A DNA stretch of 64,000 bases from Gnetum montanum. Taxonomy: Eukaryota > Streptophyta > Gnetopsida > Gnetales > Gnetaceae. Below the pieces are notes generated by a model. The model was not told where the DNA came from. It did not search any database and was given only the letters and a program-made list of their open reading frames with translations. Made by a program: the position numbers and the translations under genes. Numbering within the stretch: position 1 is the first letter of the stretch; each line of letters begins with the position of its first letter. Below, in pieces: positions 10,691-21,119 of this stretch. The stretch is taken from positions 330,324-394,323 of the forward strand of contig MNCI01020695.1 in assembly GCA_015680685.1 (NCBI GenBank), in the 5' to 3' direction.

Positions 10691-11620
10691 CCTTGCACTA
10701 GAATTGAAATTTTTCCTCTAAATTGCTGCCTATAATTTCAATAATCACTTCCTCATACAATCTTTGAGCTACTACAATCAAATCTAAAAGGAGGCCAATT
10801 TTATGCAAGCACAGCTATAGTTTTGTACAAATCACTAAATTATATGCTTTTGCAAAATCAATAAAACAATAAAAATTTGTCTGTTAGACATTTTTGCAAA
10901 TTTAATGTAGTTTCTAAGAGTAACTAAGTGATCAATAGTAGAGTGATTTTGTCCAAAACCTACTTGACATCTTGCCCTAACTTGGTTATCTTTAACCCAA
11001 GAACTTATTCTCTTTTTTAGCAAAGTGCCTAACAACTTAACAAACTATTACTCACAATGATCATTCCATAACTATTCAAATTATTTTTATCCCCCTTTTT
11101 ATACAGCAAGATAACTTTACTATTTTTCCAATGTTGATTTAATCCTTGCTCCATTGTTGAATTTAATTTATGCCAAATTTCTCTATGAATAGTACATTAT
11201 GCCCACTTTAATAATTCTACATATAAATCATCTGAATCTACAACTTTGCCAAATACTGGCTTTTAAATAACCTTTATGACTTCTCTAAAAGTAAATTGGA
11301 GAGGTGCTTGTTGTATAATAGTAGTAGAATTATCATTGTCTTGTAAATAACTTATCATAAAATAGGCAAATATTTTGAAAAAAACTGAAATGATGAAGAG
11401 GCTTTATAACAAAAACCTTGCCAAAACTATCTAAATTCCTTTTAATGGTGTAAACAAAATTTTCCTACTATTCCGAATAGATTTCTTTTTCTTGGTTTTA
11501 ATCAAACATTTGTATGCCTTAACTAAACTTTATCTCTGACTCTTATTTGTAGTCTTAATATTTTACTTAACTTGCATGCAATTCTCATCAAACCAAGTTT
11601 TCTAAGCATCTTATTGTTAT
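10690..11620 (-). mobile_element. LINE (non-LTR retrotransposon) reverse-transcriptase fragment
   Basis: On the minus strand, from the right, one reads WFDENCMQ and KAYKCLIKTKKK (the linker between endonuclease and RT). A long gap is followed by WKNSKVILLYKKGDKNNLNSY (given here as WKNSKVILLYKKGDKNN), then LLGTLLKKRISSW and QVGFGQNHSTIDHLVTLRN, the RT fingers. In another frame comes the palm A motif YCFIDFAKAYNLV, then RLYEEV. Several stops and frameshifts interrupt it. The active-site box (YxDD) region is not present, so the 3' half is missing. It is a dead 5'/middle fragment, cut on the right by LTR D. Confidence 0.75.
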
Positions 11621-11643
11621 GAATACAAAACTTGCTTAGTTGC

Positions 11644-12577
11644 TAATGAATCATTAGTTGGCTGAGATATCGTAGATGCTATATCATTGATGCTACATCA
11701 CATCTACATTGTAGCATCCCTATCCATGCATCTTAGTTAGCTGCTACATTGCATCTGCTATAACTTAACTGCATCGATGCATCCCCGTCGATGCATGGGT
11801 TAATGTGTCGATGCATCTTTGCCTATAAATATGTGAGCACCCATTGCGTATGGGGCACCTTTTGGTCAATTTGTAGCTAAACTCTTGCAATTTCATTTTG
11901 TGATTTTAGCAAACAATTAGTGAGTGCTCATTGTATGAATTTGAATCAATTGTGCGACATCTTATTCGAGTGGCATTGTACTTAGACACATTCCATGAAC
12001 AACAATAAGATCGAGATTGATTCACATTCATTACAACACTTTGACTTAGATTAAATTTACATTCCATGTAGTTTACTCTTCATGTACTTAGTTAACATTT
12101 AAATTTCCATGCATATTAATCAATCAAGGGAATGAGCGTGACCAATTTCGAGCATAAACACATATTCACTTGGTAATCCCTACAATGTTATTGCTTGGGT
12201 CATCCAAAAGCATAACGCTTGGTAATCATAGTATTGCTTACATGGGTTTAGGACATGTACGACAAGTTGGGAATAGATACTCATCATCCTTAGGCTAGTT
12301 TAGGCTTTATCTTCCCATTATTAATTAGATTAAATACTTAATTTCTCTATTATTACAAGTTTAGCATAGGGCCAAAAAAATCAACAATCATATGCCTCAC
12401 TTTGGACTAAACCATACGTGACAAAGCTACCACTAACTCAAGTGAGAAGACAACATCCTACGATCATTGCTTAACAATCTAAATGCCATGCTAGTCCCAT
12501 CCATGAAATTTGACTGAATTGTGCATGAATGCTTGTGATTCGTATGGTTGGGCGTAGGGGGTGCCCATTGCTCATCA
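11644..12577 (+). repeat. 5' LTR of gypsy element D (plus)
   Basis: It runs from TAATGAATCATTAG (TG changed to TA) to GCTCATCA and is followed by a degenerate PBS (12578-12595). U3 (11665-11815) is rich in ATCGAT, TGCATC and GATGC palindromes. A CCTATAAATA TATA box lies at about 11823-11832. It is the same subfamily as the 5' LTR of element B (shared AATCAATCA(A/G)GGGAATGAGC block). Confidence 0.8.
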
Positions 12578-12595
12578 TTAGTACTATTGCTAGGG
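12578..12595 (+). other. Degenerate primer binding site of element D
   Basis: TTAGTACTATTGCTAGGG follows the LTR directly. It corresponds to the TTGGCGCCATTGCTTGGG of element I, a tRNA-Asp-type PBS, with several changes. Confidence 0.5.
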
Positions 12596-12702
12596 ATGGT
12601 GTTAGTTATCTAGATCAATTATACTATAAATGATTGCTATAAAGATATTAACAATCTACCTTTTAGAAAATATTAATATTTTAAGTCACACAAAGTGAAA
12701 AC

Positions 12703-13177
12703 ATGTCTTCTTCACATAGCATCAATAACACATTGTATGATGAGAACACTCATATGAGAAATAATAGGAACTATACTTAAGAAAATTAGAGTGAATGACC
12801 TTAAGCAAGGGTTTCATATGCTCATTTCAACCCTTACTACACTCAAGGACTATGTTCAATTGGTGTAGATAGTCCTAGAGAAGGAGTAAGTCTTAGAACA
12901 AGTAGGGCCTTAAGGCCTAGGATGTTTTCCAAACCTAGAAGAGATAAATTAAGGGACTATAGGGGAAAACATAGGATCCATGGCACTTCAACATCTAGTT
13001 TTGATGACAATGAATGTAGGTATAGAGATAGAGCTCCACTAGAGGATAAAATTGGAGATAGAAATAGAAATCAAAGACAAGATGAAATACATCAAAGTGA
13101 GCATAGATGAGACCATCATTATTAGACAAATAGAGATAGAGATTACCATCATGACATGTTTGATAGTGAAGTATCAA
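12703..13177 (+). pseudogene. Gag N-terminal fragment of element D
   Basis: It starts MSSSHSINNTLYDENTH at 12703, about 125 bp after the LTR. A TAA follows near 12778, then YAHFNPYYTQGLCS and an Arg/Asp-rich segment with DNECRYRDRAPLED, open from 12922 to 13110, then an in-frame stop and RDRDYHHDMFD. The gag of element B (24159 downwards) and E1 (14894) begin alike. The homology stops abruptly at about 13177, where an opposite-strand LTR end begins, so the central and C-terminal Gag are absent. Confidence 0.65.
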
Positions 13178-13179
13178 CA

Positions 13180-13256
13180 AGGATGCTACAACACAAATGC
13201 AATGTAGCATCAATGATATAACGTTTGTAATATCTCAGCCAACTAATGATTCATCA
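13180..13256 (-). repeat. Remnant of the 3' LTR (U3 start) of element B
   Basis: About 77 bp ending AACTAATGATTCATCA. This is the reverse complement of the first bases of LTR D (TGATGAATCATTAGTTGG-like) and also contains the TGTAGCATCAATGATATA block. The remaining ~850 bp of the LTR are missing on the left. Confidence 0.7.
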
Positions 13257-13509
13257 TACCCCCACAACTAACTAAAAACTCATCCTTAAGTTAACAGAAT
13301 AGGATTGAGCTTTTTTGAGCAAATTGGGAATGTATGGGATTATTGACTGACTCTAACTACTAACTAACTTTGAGTGTCACATTACAAGATTTTATTCAAG
13401 TGGATGTATTGGAGTTTACAAAATGTGTAGAGCTCTTCAAAAATCCACTGAAGATGATTTTTCCTGTTGCCACTAGTAGTGGCTTCCAACCTTGATTATT
13501 ATGTTGATG

Positions 13510-13563
<54 letters not shown>

Positions 13564-13916
13564 GTTTATTTTTTTAAAATGGGAATCACACCATGCAAAG
13601 ACATAGCTTTCTATTTATTGGTTGACGAAGAAGTGATAATACGTTCCTAGAGAAGTCATAAACCACATGAATGAAGTCAAGAAGAGAACCCAGCAAATTC
13701 CCTTAAGGTCACACCCTTACCATTTCCACTTAGTCTTTCCCTCTTTCTGCAAGGCACAATGATCAATAATTGATTTTAGTTTTAAGCAAGAATAACCATA
13801 TTGTTTTCATGGTAAAGACCTTTTATTTAGAAAATTGGAGGGATGGATGAGGTGGTCTCACTACTTTATACAATTACTTACCTAACCATCTTGATAACAT
13901 AGAACAAAAACCCAAC
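13257..13916 (-). mobile_element. 3' internal region of element B
   Basis: It starts with the reversed polypurine tract (TACCCCCACAACTA), then DNA homologous to 4442-4800 of A and 25573-25700 of C. It ends at the ACATA target site of E1. No coding domain is visible. It continues at 21120 on the far side of E1. Confidence 0.65.
13512..13561. repeat. (CT)n microsatellite
   Basis: An uninterrupted run of 25 CT units inside the 3' internal region of element B. Confidence 0.95.
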
Positions 13917-13947
13917 ACATATGATGAATCATGGTTTGCCAGGCCCT

Positions 13948-14003
13948 GATATCGGGTACGTGATATCGAGTACACGATATCGGGTACTCGATATCATAGC
14001 CTG
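13948..14003 (+). promoter_or_regulatory. 14-bp palindromic repeat array in U3 of E1
   Basis: Four consecutive units, each starting with GATATC, begin at exactly 14-bp spacing (13948, 13962, 13976, 13990). The units are of the type GATATCGGGTACGT. The array ends about 30 bp before the TATA box, so it could bind a dimeric transcription factor; that role is inference. Confidence 0.75.
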
Positions 14004-14030
14004 GATATGATATCGTAATTCCTATGTTGG

Positions 14031-14040
14031 CCTATAAATA
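14031..14040 (+). promoter_or_regulatory. TATA box of E1 5' LTR
   Basis: CCTATAAATA, conserved at the same place in the other LTRs of the family, about 150 bp upstream of the AATAAA signal. Confidence 0.7.
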
Positions 14041-14188
14041 TAGAACTCAAGCACACAATAAGAGGTCTTTTTGTCAATTTTCAGTTAGTTTTTTGTTCCT
14101 TTTCCAAGTGCATGCCTGCAGTGTAATGCTTGTAATTGTACGGAACCTTTGTTCGAGTGTGACGTACTTGGACATGCACACAATCGGC

Positions 14189-14194
14189 AATAAA
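14189..14194 (+). terminator. Poly(A) signal of E1 LTR
   Basis: AATAAA followed by GATCAAGATTAC. The block is conserved among the LTRs at 3.6, 20.5, 37.8 and 49.1 kb and marks the R region. Confidence 0.6.
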
Positions 14195-14759
14195 GATCAA
14201 GATTACTCCATCATTGTAGCATTCACTTAGTTTTTAATTATTTAATTATTAATTATTATTTATTATTTTCTTCGTTTATATTTCTTTATCGTCATTTACT
14301 ATTTCTGTTGTTAATGTGGAATGAGTATGTCTTAATCGTGAACATTTAAGTGTCACTACGAGGTAACCGAGTAGCGTATCAAGTAGTGCTTTGAGTGATG
14401 TGTACTTGGTAATCCTAGAAGTAGTACATGAAGTCCATGATGCATACAAATGATTAATGATAGATGCTCATTGCACTTAGGCTAGCTTAGATCTTATTTC
14501 ATATTGCTTGTTAGCTTAATCTAGATTATTTCTCATTGCCTTTAGGAGTAGCATAGTGTTAAAAATCACATCATACACCTCACTCTGGACTAAACCATAC
14601 GTAACATAGTAAATACTAGTCCAAGTGGGAAGATAGTGAACTACAATTAACATATAACTATCTAGGTGCCATAACTAGTTCGTCCGCAGAGTTCGACCAA
14701 ATTGCATGTACATGCTTGTATTCGTATGGTTGAGCATAGGGGTACCTCGCTGCTCATCA

Positions 14760-14777
14760 TTAGAACCATTCCTAAGG
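14760..14777 (+). other. Primer binding site of E1 (degenerate)
   Basis: TTAGAACCATTCCTAAGG directly after the LTR. It aligns with the better preserved tRNA-Asp-like PBS of element I. Confidence 0.5.
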
Positions 14778-14893
14778 ACTTTGCTAGTTATCTAGATTAG
14801 TTATATCATACAAGATCATTGTAACAAGGTATTAATGATATATATTTTAGATAAAGAAATTAAATTCAATTAAGTCACACATAATTCATAGTA

Positions 14894-17800
14894 ATGTCTC
14901 TATCACAAGATAGCGAGAACGCGACATCTAGCGAGGCAATTCATTGGAGAACCAACAAAGAAGTTTGGAGTACTCAATCTTATGTAGGAGTTTCATATGT
15001 TCATAGACATCCCAACAATACTCAAGGACTTTTGTCATCCAACTTAGACATCTCTAATGAAGATGGGACATCCCCTAGAACAAGGGGGGCTGTAAGGCTT
15101 AAGACCTTCTCAATGGGTAGCAAGAGTACATCAGGGGATGATTGGGAGACTTAAAAAAGTCATGAAGAGTTTTTCAATTCCCTCTCTTTCTCTGCTCTTT
15201 CAACATTAGGTTGTAACATGGATGACTATTCCTCAAGGGGTTGACATAGAAATAAAAATTAAATCCATGGGCAAAATTAGGAACACCAACATGAACATAG
15301 ACAACATTGTTCCAACTCACGAACTCACAACCTATTTAGTGACGATGAACCCTTGTTGGCCACTATGAGCCTAATGCATATAATAGAGGCCATTCAGATA
15401 TCTTGCAAGCATCGCAAGAAAATCCATTTACCCAAGCTTGATTTAAACAACTTTCCTAAGTTCTCAAGAGGCTATGATTCAAATCCACAACATCATTTAC
15501 AAGCCTTCTATGATGTTGGGTATGGAACAACATTGAGAATGGGTGGAAAAGGCTTAAACTCTTCCCAATGGTGCCAATGATGAGTGGCTAGGTACCCCTA
15601 CACCCAACCATACGAATCATGGGCGTTCACATGCGACCCGGTCGGATTCCATAGACTGTAAGTACTTAACATACACCAAACTCTAACCAGTGAAACTTTG
15701 GGTTCGAACGGTCATTTTTTTCCTAATCTCACTTGTGATGTTCCGTTTACGATGGTTAAGTAAGATTAAGGCTAATGATTTTTATAGCTTTTTTCATATT
15801 TTTTGGTGGCTAATTTAAGATGTAAAAGGTAGGAAATAAACTATTATCTAATCTCTAATTATCCTATCTTGTATTCTAACTATTCCTAGCATAAGTATCT
15901 GGTCCCATCTTCCGAGCACGTTCTAAGCATCTCCTAACACTTCTGGGCTACTATACGTTAAACGTCACTAGGTTTACCAAGTGTTTGATTTATGTTCGAG
16001 ATGGTCGTACTTATGGCCTTTACGAACTACGAATGAACAATAGCGATTAAAATAATAATAATAGAAACTTAAGTAATTAATAGGTAACTAACAAAGCATA
16101 AATATATTAAACTACTGAATGCATAAAATAGCTAAGTCCAAATGTTGCAAGGAATGCTTGAATAGTTCATCTTTATTGCCATCACGCCAATGGGCTCAGA
16201 TACATCCATGCTCAAATAAAGAGCTGATCACTTTTCTTACACCTGCTGCGGGCACTTGGAAAATATTCTATCTCTTGCGGGAAAAAACTACAAGAGCTTC
16301 GCTACAACTAACTAAAAGATGCCTAAATGAGGCAGAAGACCCTCTTATTTATAGGTCGAGATAGGAGGCTGCGTAAACGGGGCCACGTCGACGCAGTAAG
16401 GCTACGTCAACAAGCCCACATCGACGTGGTCGCATATACGCAGCCTAATTGATGCATGACTTAATGACACTTCATCAGCACTCGTTGGCCAAGCTAAAGT
16501 GTGGTATAGGTCTTTAAAATCAAATTCAATTTGCCGTTGGCCTACAATGGTAAACCTCTTCAATGAAAGATATCAAACCTATACAAGAGTGTCAGCCTTG
16601 AGGAGACAAATCCAAGAGTGGAAACAAGGCAACATGAACCCTTGGACATGGCCTTAGAAAGATATTACTCTTTGTTAAACAAATTCCCAAGCCATGGGTT
16701 CTTAGAGGAAAGGCTAATGTATCACATCATGGATGGGCTTTGTAATGAAATAAGGGAGACATTAGGGATGTATGCCCCAGGTCAACTATATGAACTACGA
16801 ACCCATTAATTCCAAGAGCTTATTAAGCAAGAAGCAAAAGAAGAAGGAGAAATAGCCAAATGGGAGAATGTTGAAAAGCCTCAATAGAACCAAACTCTTG
16901 AAGTAACAAAGGTCCATAATCATATAGAGGAGAAATCAACTCACTTCGAGGAGGTGAAACCATTTCTACCTTTGCCAATACTAAAATCACTAGATGAAAT
17001 CAAGGCAAAGGTCAACAAGATGATGGAGTGGGTACATGAAAAATGTAGAGAATATGCAAACATTATTAGAGGGAGACCCATGCAAGATAACTTTGACAAC
17101 CAAAACAAATAGAGGATACCAAACCTAGAAATAGGACAAAACACCAACTGACAATCAGAAAGAAGTGTTGAAGAGAATGAGGATAGGGGCTCAACTGAAA
17201 AACATAAGTATCAATGCAATGTTTGCCTATACGATAACCCAAGAGGACAATGCCCAATCTTGTCACATCTACATGAGCATTGGGGAACAATGTTACATCC
17301 ATATTTCATATAAAAGTACATGGTTGGGTGCATCCTTGTCCCACAACTTTATGGGCAATTCCACAACTCATCATCTTGTCTATAGGTAAATTCTTACTGG
17401 CCTTAGTATTGTGCTCAACCATAGTGGAAAAATCCCCATTCGTGGGGGAGGCCATCGCCAAACTGGCCATACCCTTTGTATCACCTGAAACCAAGCACTT
17501 ATTATGATAAACACCATGTTTCTCCAACTGAATCAACATCCTCTATTTCACCGCACTGTTATCATTCTCCTGAGTATCATCAGCCCATGTCCTCTCCTAC
17601 AGGATCACCACCTCATGTTCCTTATACTTCTCCTTGCTCTCAATATTCTCATCCTTCACCTCCTCCTACATCGCCACCAGTAGTACCAAAAGGTTTTGCA
17701 TGACAACACCAACCCACGAACATTACTTGTGCTGCTACTATCAATAGCAATGGGAGTCCTCCACAACATTAGAAGCGTCCTTTCTTTAGGAATTTTCATA

Positions 17801-18129
17801 GAAAGAGACAATGTGGTTCTGAAACCACTACATCCTCCAACTTAGCACAAGCCCAACACTGTGATGCATCTTCCTCTTCAAACTCAACACATCCTATTAC
17901 CTTATCCAGGCCACCAATCAATACTCTAACAACCATGCAACCTAATGAATATAACAATGTGGGGAGACATATCGATCCTTGCATACCATCTTATGGTCAT
18001 GGGTGCCATAGTGGATCAACTTTTTATCACATGACCACATGTTATAATCTACCCCACTATGCCTACTTTAATCAAGTGTGTGAACTCCAATTTGGGTATA
18101 TTCTTGCCACCACACCAAAAGACACCTAG
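14894..18129 (+). pseudogene. Gag of E1, split by an LTR insertion
   Basis: It starts MSLSQDSENATSSEAIHW at 14894. The conserved Gag core appears at 15350-15577 (LPKLDLNNFPKFSRGYDSN, HHLQAFYDV, then in another frame WKRLKLFP). After the inserted LTR it resumes at 16478 with ALVGQAKVWYRSL, FNERYQTYTRVSAL and, in the next frame, ALERYYSLLNKFPSHGFLEE. The Cys motif CNVCLYDNPRGQCPI (near 17215-17260) has Asn where relatives have His. A Pro/Ser/Thr/His-rich tail, open at 17476-17703 and 17935-18129, ends it. Stops and frameshifts occur throughout. Element G carries the same core (SWYKSLKKVG) on the other strand at 52.2 kb. Confidence 0.75.
15578..16477 (-). repeat. Gypsy LTR with attached PBS inserted in E1 gag (minus orientation)
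   Basis: From TGATGAGTGG to CACTTCATCA, 900 bp. The reversed PBS (CAATGGTGCCAA, 15566-15577) is still attached on its left, yet no minus-strand gag follows. The E1 gag reads directly up to the PBS and continues immediately after the LTR. U3 (16370-16450) is built on ACGTCGACG/GCGTA motifs, as in the LTR at 37258. No clear 5-bp target duplication is visible. Confidence 0.8.
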
Positions 18130-19641
18130 TGGTTTGGATATGACCAAACCCCAATATTCCCAACATGCATGGATCCAAATTTTCTATTTATTAATTCTTG
18201 CCATGATCAAAGGTTCAATCCTGAGGGATATCCCTCATTTTAACAAGCAGAATTAGTAAATGTTTTTCTTTTTCTTTGGTTTTACAATTTTTTATTTTCT
18301 AATTTTTCATCTTTGAATTTGTTATTTTATCTTTTGGTGGGTAATCTCATCTATGAATAAAACACTCATGTAACTAGTTGGTTGAGGTGTTTTTCTATGT
18401 TATTGAGTCACAAGGAACTAATTATTTGGACAGTGAGCCCACATCATCCACCCACCCATTCTATTAATAAGAGGTTCTACTCTAGGTATGATGATATTCT
18501 TGTTATCATTAAAACTTAAAGTAACTTTGTACTCATTATGCCCAGAGCAAAGAGTGACAAACTAAGAGGGAATAGAAAGGGTGTGACATCAAGGGGACTT
18601 GTGAATTCTCTTTGGTGACATCTGTAGGTGTTATCATGTAGCTTGGTTGTACTAAGATCCTTGTAGATCTAACAAAAAATGGAAGTAAGAGTTGTGATAA
18701 AGGTACTCAATAAAGGAACTCAATGTTGTTCTGGGGGATTCCACTAGAAAGACATGCACCCATGCCTAAAGGTTGGCAGCTTCTCTAGATCACTTTTGGG
18801 AAAGACAAAGTGCAAAAAGTGACCAGAAGAAGAAAAAGACAAGGGAAAAAAAGAGAAAAAGAAAAGCAAGGGGAAAAATAAGAAATGAAGCGGAAAAGAA
18901 AAGACTAACAAAAATGTGCCACAAACAAATTTGAATCACTCCTCCCTTGCGCAAAATGCCAAGTGATCGTACACCTTGTTGTCATGATGCTCTTATGGTT
19001 GTCTATCATTGGGATGAAACAATGTGATGCCATTGATTAGAGGTATGGACTTGGTTTTGATCTTGGAATGAAAGGCTAATGGTACCTCATGTCCCAATCT
19101 CTGCAATCCCTTCTATAATTCGTCTCATCTCACAGTGTAAGTACTTCTAACTTGTATCTTCTACAGCATAGAATTCATACCTCATCGCAGTGGTATTTAA
19201 CATGTATGTGTTTTGTTGCACAGGTGCAGATTACATTTAATCCTTCTAGTGCCTATGGACATTTTAAGGTGTGGTTATGCATGGGCATGATAGGTTGGAA
19301 CCTACTTTGGGGAGGACCCACTTGTGTGACTTTTGTAATTTGTACTTGTTGCACACTACCACATCATTTTATACCCTCCATGTACTCCCTTGCCAAATCT
19401 ATTCTTTCCTTTGTAATCATTTTATTGAATGTTCCTTAGAACCATTACATGTCTTTTTATGTGTCACCTAAATAGATCAAGTTTGACATTAAACTTTTAG
19501 GGCAACCTCCTTTAAAACTTTCCAACTATAGAATCACACTAAGCAACAAATTAAGCATTTATTAAAGACAATGAGTAAGGTATAAGATAACTGAATTTCT
19601 TTTAAAAACCTTACTAATAATTGGTCCTTGTGTGATTACAA
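18130..19641 (+). other. Non-coding spacer of E1 in the position of pol
   Basis: T-rich then A/G-rich DNA (18790-18910 is mostly A and G) without pol motifs. The short frames here, for instance 19152-19439, match nothing I recognise. Confidence 0.6.
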
Positions 19642-20068
19642 ATGACCCCTAAAAGAAGATAGTAAAGAGGACCTTCTCAAGGTGCAACTAAATACCTGAG
19701 AGGAGGCAGAGGCCAAGGACCTCATGTAGAACATACAAAGCAGGAGGCACAATCATTCAGCATCCATCAAGAAACTCCTGTCATTGCATAATCTAGCCAA
19801 GAAAAAGGTGGAGAGGTTAGGGCTAGAGCGTATGAAGAGGAACAATGACTATTTGTGGCATGGTATGTCAAGGCCAATCAAGTGTTCTTGCAACTACCAT
19901 GTCCATGGAAAGTGCCTACTCCATCAAACATTGGAACATCAACATGGACGACTCATGATCCTTCAACAAAAGAGGAGAAACTTTAGGTGCTTTTTCAAAG
20001 GTATCAATTTCAAAAGCCTGGAACGCAGGACAAAGAAAAGGCACCCATGGAGAAGCCACCACCACTAG
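19642..20068 (+). pseudogene. 3' ORF of E1, internally deleted
   Basis: It begins MTPKRR with an early stop and continues RGGRGQGPHVEHTKQEAQSF. It then jumps to AWYVKANQVFLQLPCPWKVP and ends PPPLEIT before TAA. Both ends match the 2.76-kb 3' ORF of element F (45777-48535), but the ~2.3 kb between them are missing. The position, after pol and before the polypurine tract, is where Athila-type elements carry an env-like ORF. No signal peptide or membrane segment is visible, so that label would not be justified. Confidence 0.6.
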
Positions 20069-20243
20069 AGATCACATAAGTTCCACAAGTTTTGTATTTT
20101 GTGTTTGTGTCCAAATTTTGTTTAATCCCACACTATGACATGAAATAGTCCATGGTCATTCAATAATCCCATACCTATCCGTTGTTTGTAATCGAATGAA
20201 CTTGTTCCTCACTTTGTTTGACTCAAGGAAAAGTTTTTATTCA

Positions 20244-20255
20244 GTTGTGGGGGTA
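20244..20255 (+). other. Polypurine tract of E1
   Basis: GTTGTGGGGGTA directly before the 3' LTR, the expected plus-strand primer. Confidence 0.75.
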
Positions 20256-21119
20256 TGATGAATCATGGTTTACCAGACCCCAATATCAGGTACGTTATAT
20301 TGAGTACATAATATCAGGTACGCGATATCATAGCCTGGGTACAATATCATATACACGATATCATGATTCCTGTGTTGGCCTATAAATATAGCACTTAGGC
20401 ACATAGGGAGAGGTCTTTTTATAAGTTTTTAGGTTTGAGTCTTTTTGTCAGTTTTTAGTTAGTTTTCAGTTCCTTTTCCAAGTGCATGCCTACATTGTGA
20501 TGCTTGTAATTATATGGAACCTTTATTTGAGTGTGATGTACTTGGACACACACATAGTCAATAATAAAGATCGAGATTACTCCATCATTGTAGCATTCAC
20601 TTAGTTTTTTATTATTTAATTATTATTTTCCTAGTTAATATTTCTTTATCATCATTTACTATTTCTATTGTTAATGAGGAATGAGTACATCTTAATTGCG
20701 AACATTTAAGTGTCATTGTGAGGTAACCCAGTAACGTATTAAGTAGTGCTTCAAGTGATGTGTCCTTGGTAATTCCAGAAGTACTACACGAAGTCCAAGA
20801 TGCATATAGATGATTAAGGATGGATGCTCATCGCACTTAAGCTAGCTTAGATCTTATTTCATATTACTTGTTTGCTTAATCCAGATTATTTCTCATTGCC
20901 TTTAGGAGTAGCATAGTGTTAGAAATCACATCATACACCTCACTCTCGACTAAACCATATGTGATAAAGCAAATACTAGTCCAAGTGGGAAGATACTGAA
21001 TTGCGATCAACATATAACTATCTAGGTGCCACAACTAGTCTGTCCATGGAGTTCGACCAGATCGTGCATACATGCCTGTATTCATATGGTTGAGCGTAGG
21101 GGTATCTTGCCACTCATCA
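20256..21119 (+). repeat. 3' LTR of E1
   Basis: From TGATGAATCATGG to CACTCATCA, 864 bp. The U3 array is still recognisable but several GATATC cores have decayed to AATATC or TATATT. The extra bases relative to the 5' LTR include a second copy of a TTTTTGTCAGTTTTTAG-like segment near 20410-20460. Confidence 0.9.

Larger units (their letters stand above)
13922..14759 (+). repeat. 5' LTR of E1
   Basis: From TGATGAATCATGG to GCTGCTCATCA. It contains a 14-bp palindromic array in U3, a TATA box at 14032-14040 and AATAAA at 14189-14194. Compared with the 3' LTR many substitutions are visible, so the insertion is old. Confidence 0.9.
13922..21119 (+). mobile_element. Full-length Ty3/gypsy element E1 (non-autonomous)
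   Basis: A 7.2-kb element with two direct LTRs (13922-14759 and 20256-21119), PBS, degraded gag, a short 3' ORF and a polypurine tract. It is flanked by a perfect 5-bp target duplication, ACATA (13917-13921 and 21120-21124). No protease, RT or integrase is recognisable between gag and the 3' ORF, so it could not move on its own. It inserted into the internal region of minus-strand element B in the opposite orientation: B sequence resumes at 21120. A minus-orientation LTR (15578-16477) later interrupted its gag. Confidence 0.9.

Noticed and set aside
13512-13561. CT run considered as a GAGA-type regulatory element
   Set aside because: It lies inside retroelement DNA with no gene nearby; a plain microsatellite explains it.
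13948-14003. 14-bp repeats considered as a CRISPR-like array
   Set aside because: The units are directly adjacent without spacers, lie within an LTR, and the genome is a plant's.
17476-17703. Proline/serine-rich frame considered as a cell-wall protein gene
   Set aside because: It has no signal peptide and is collinear with the Pro-rich Gag tail of the related elements.
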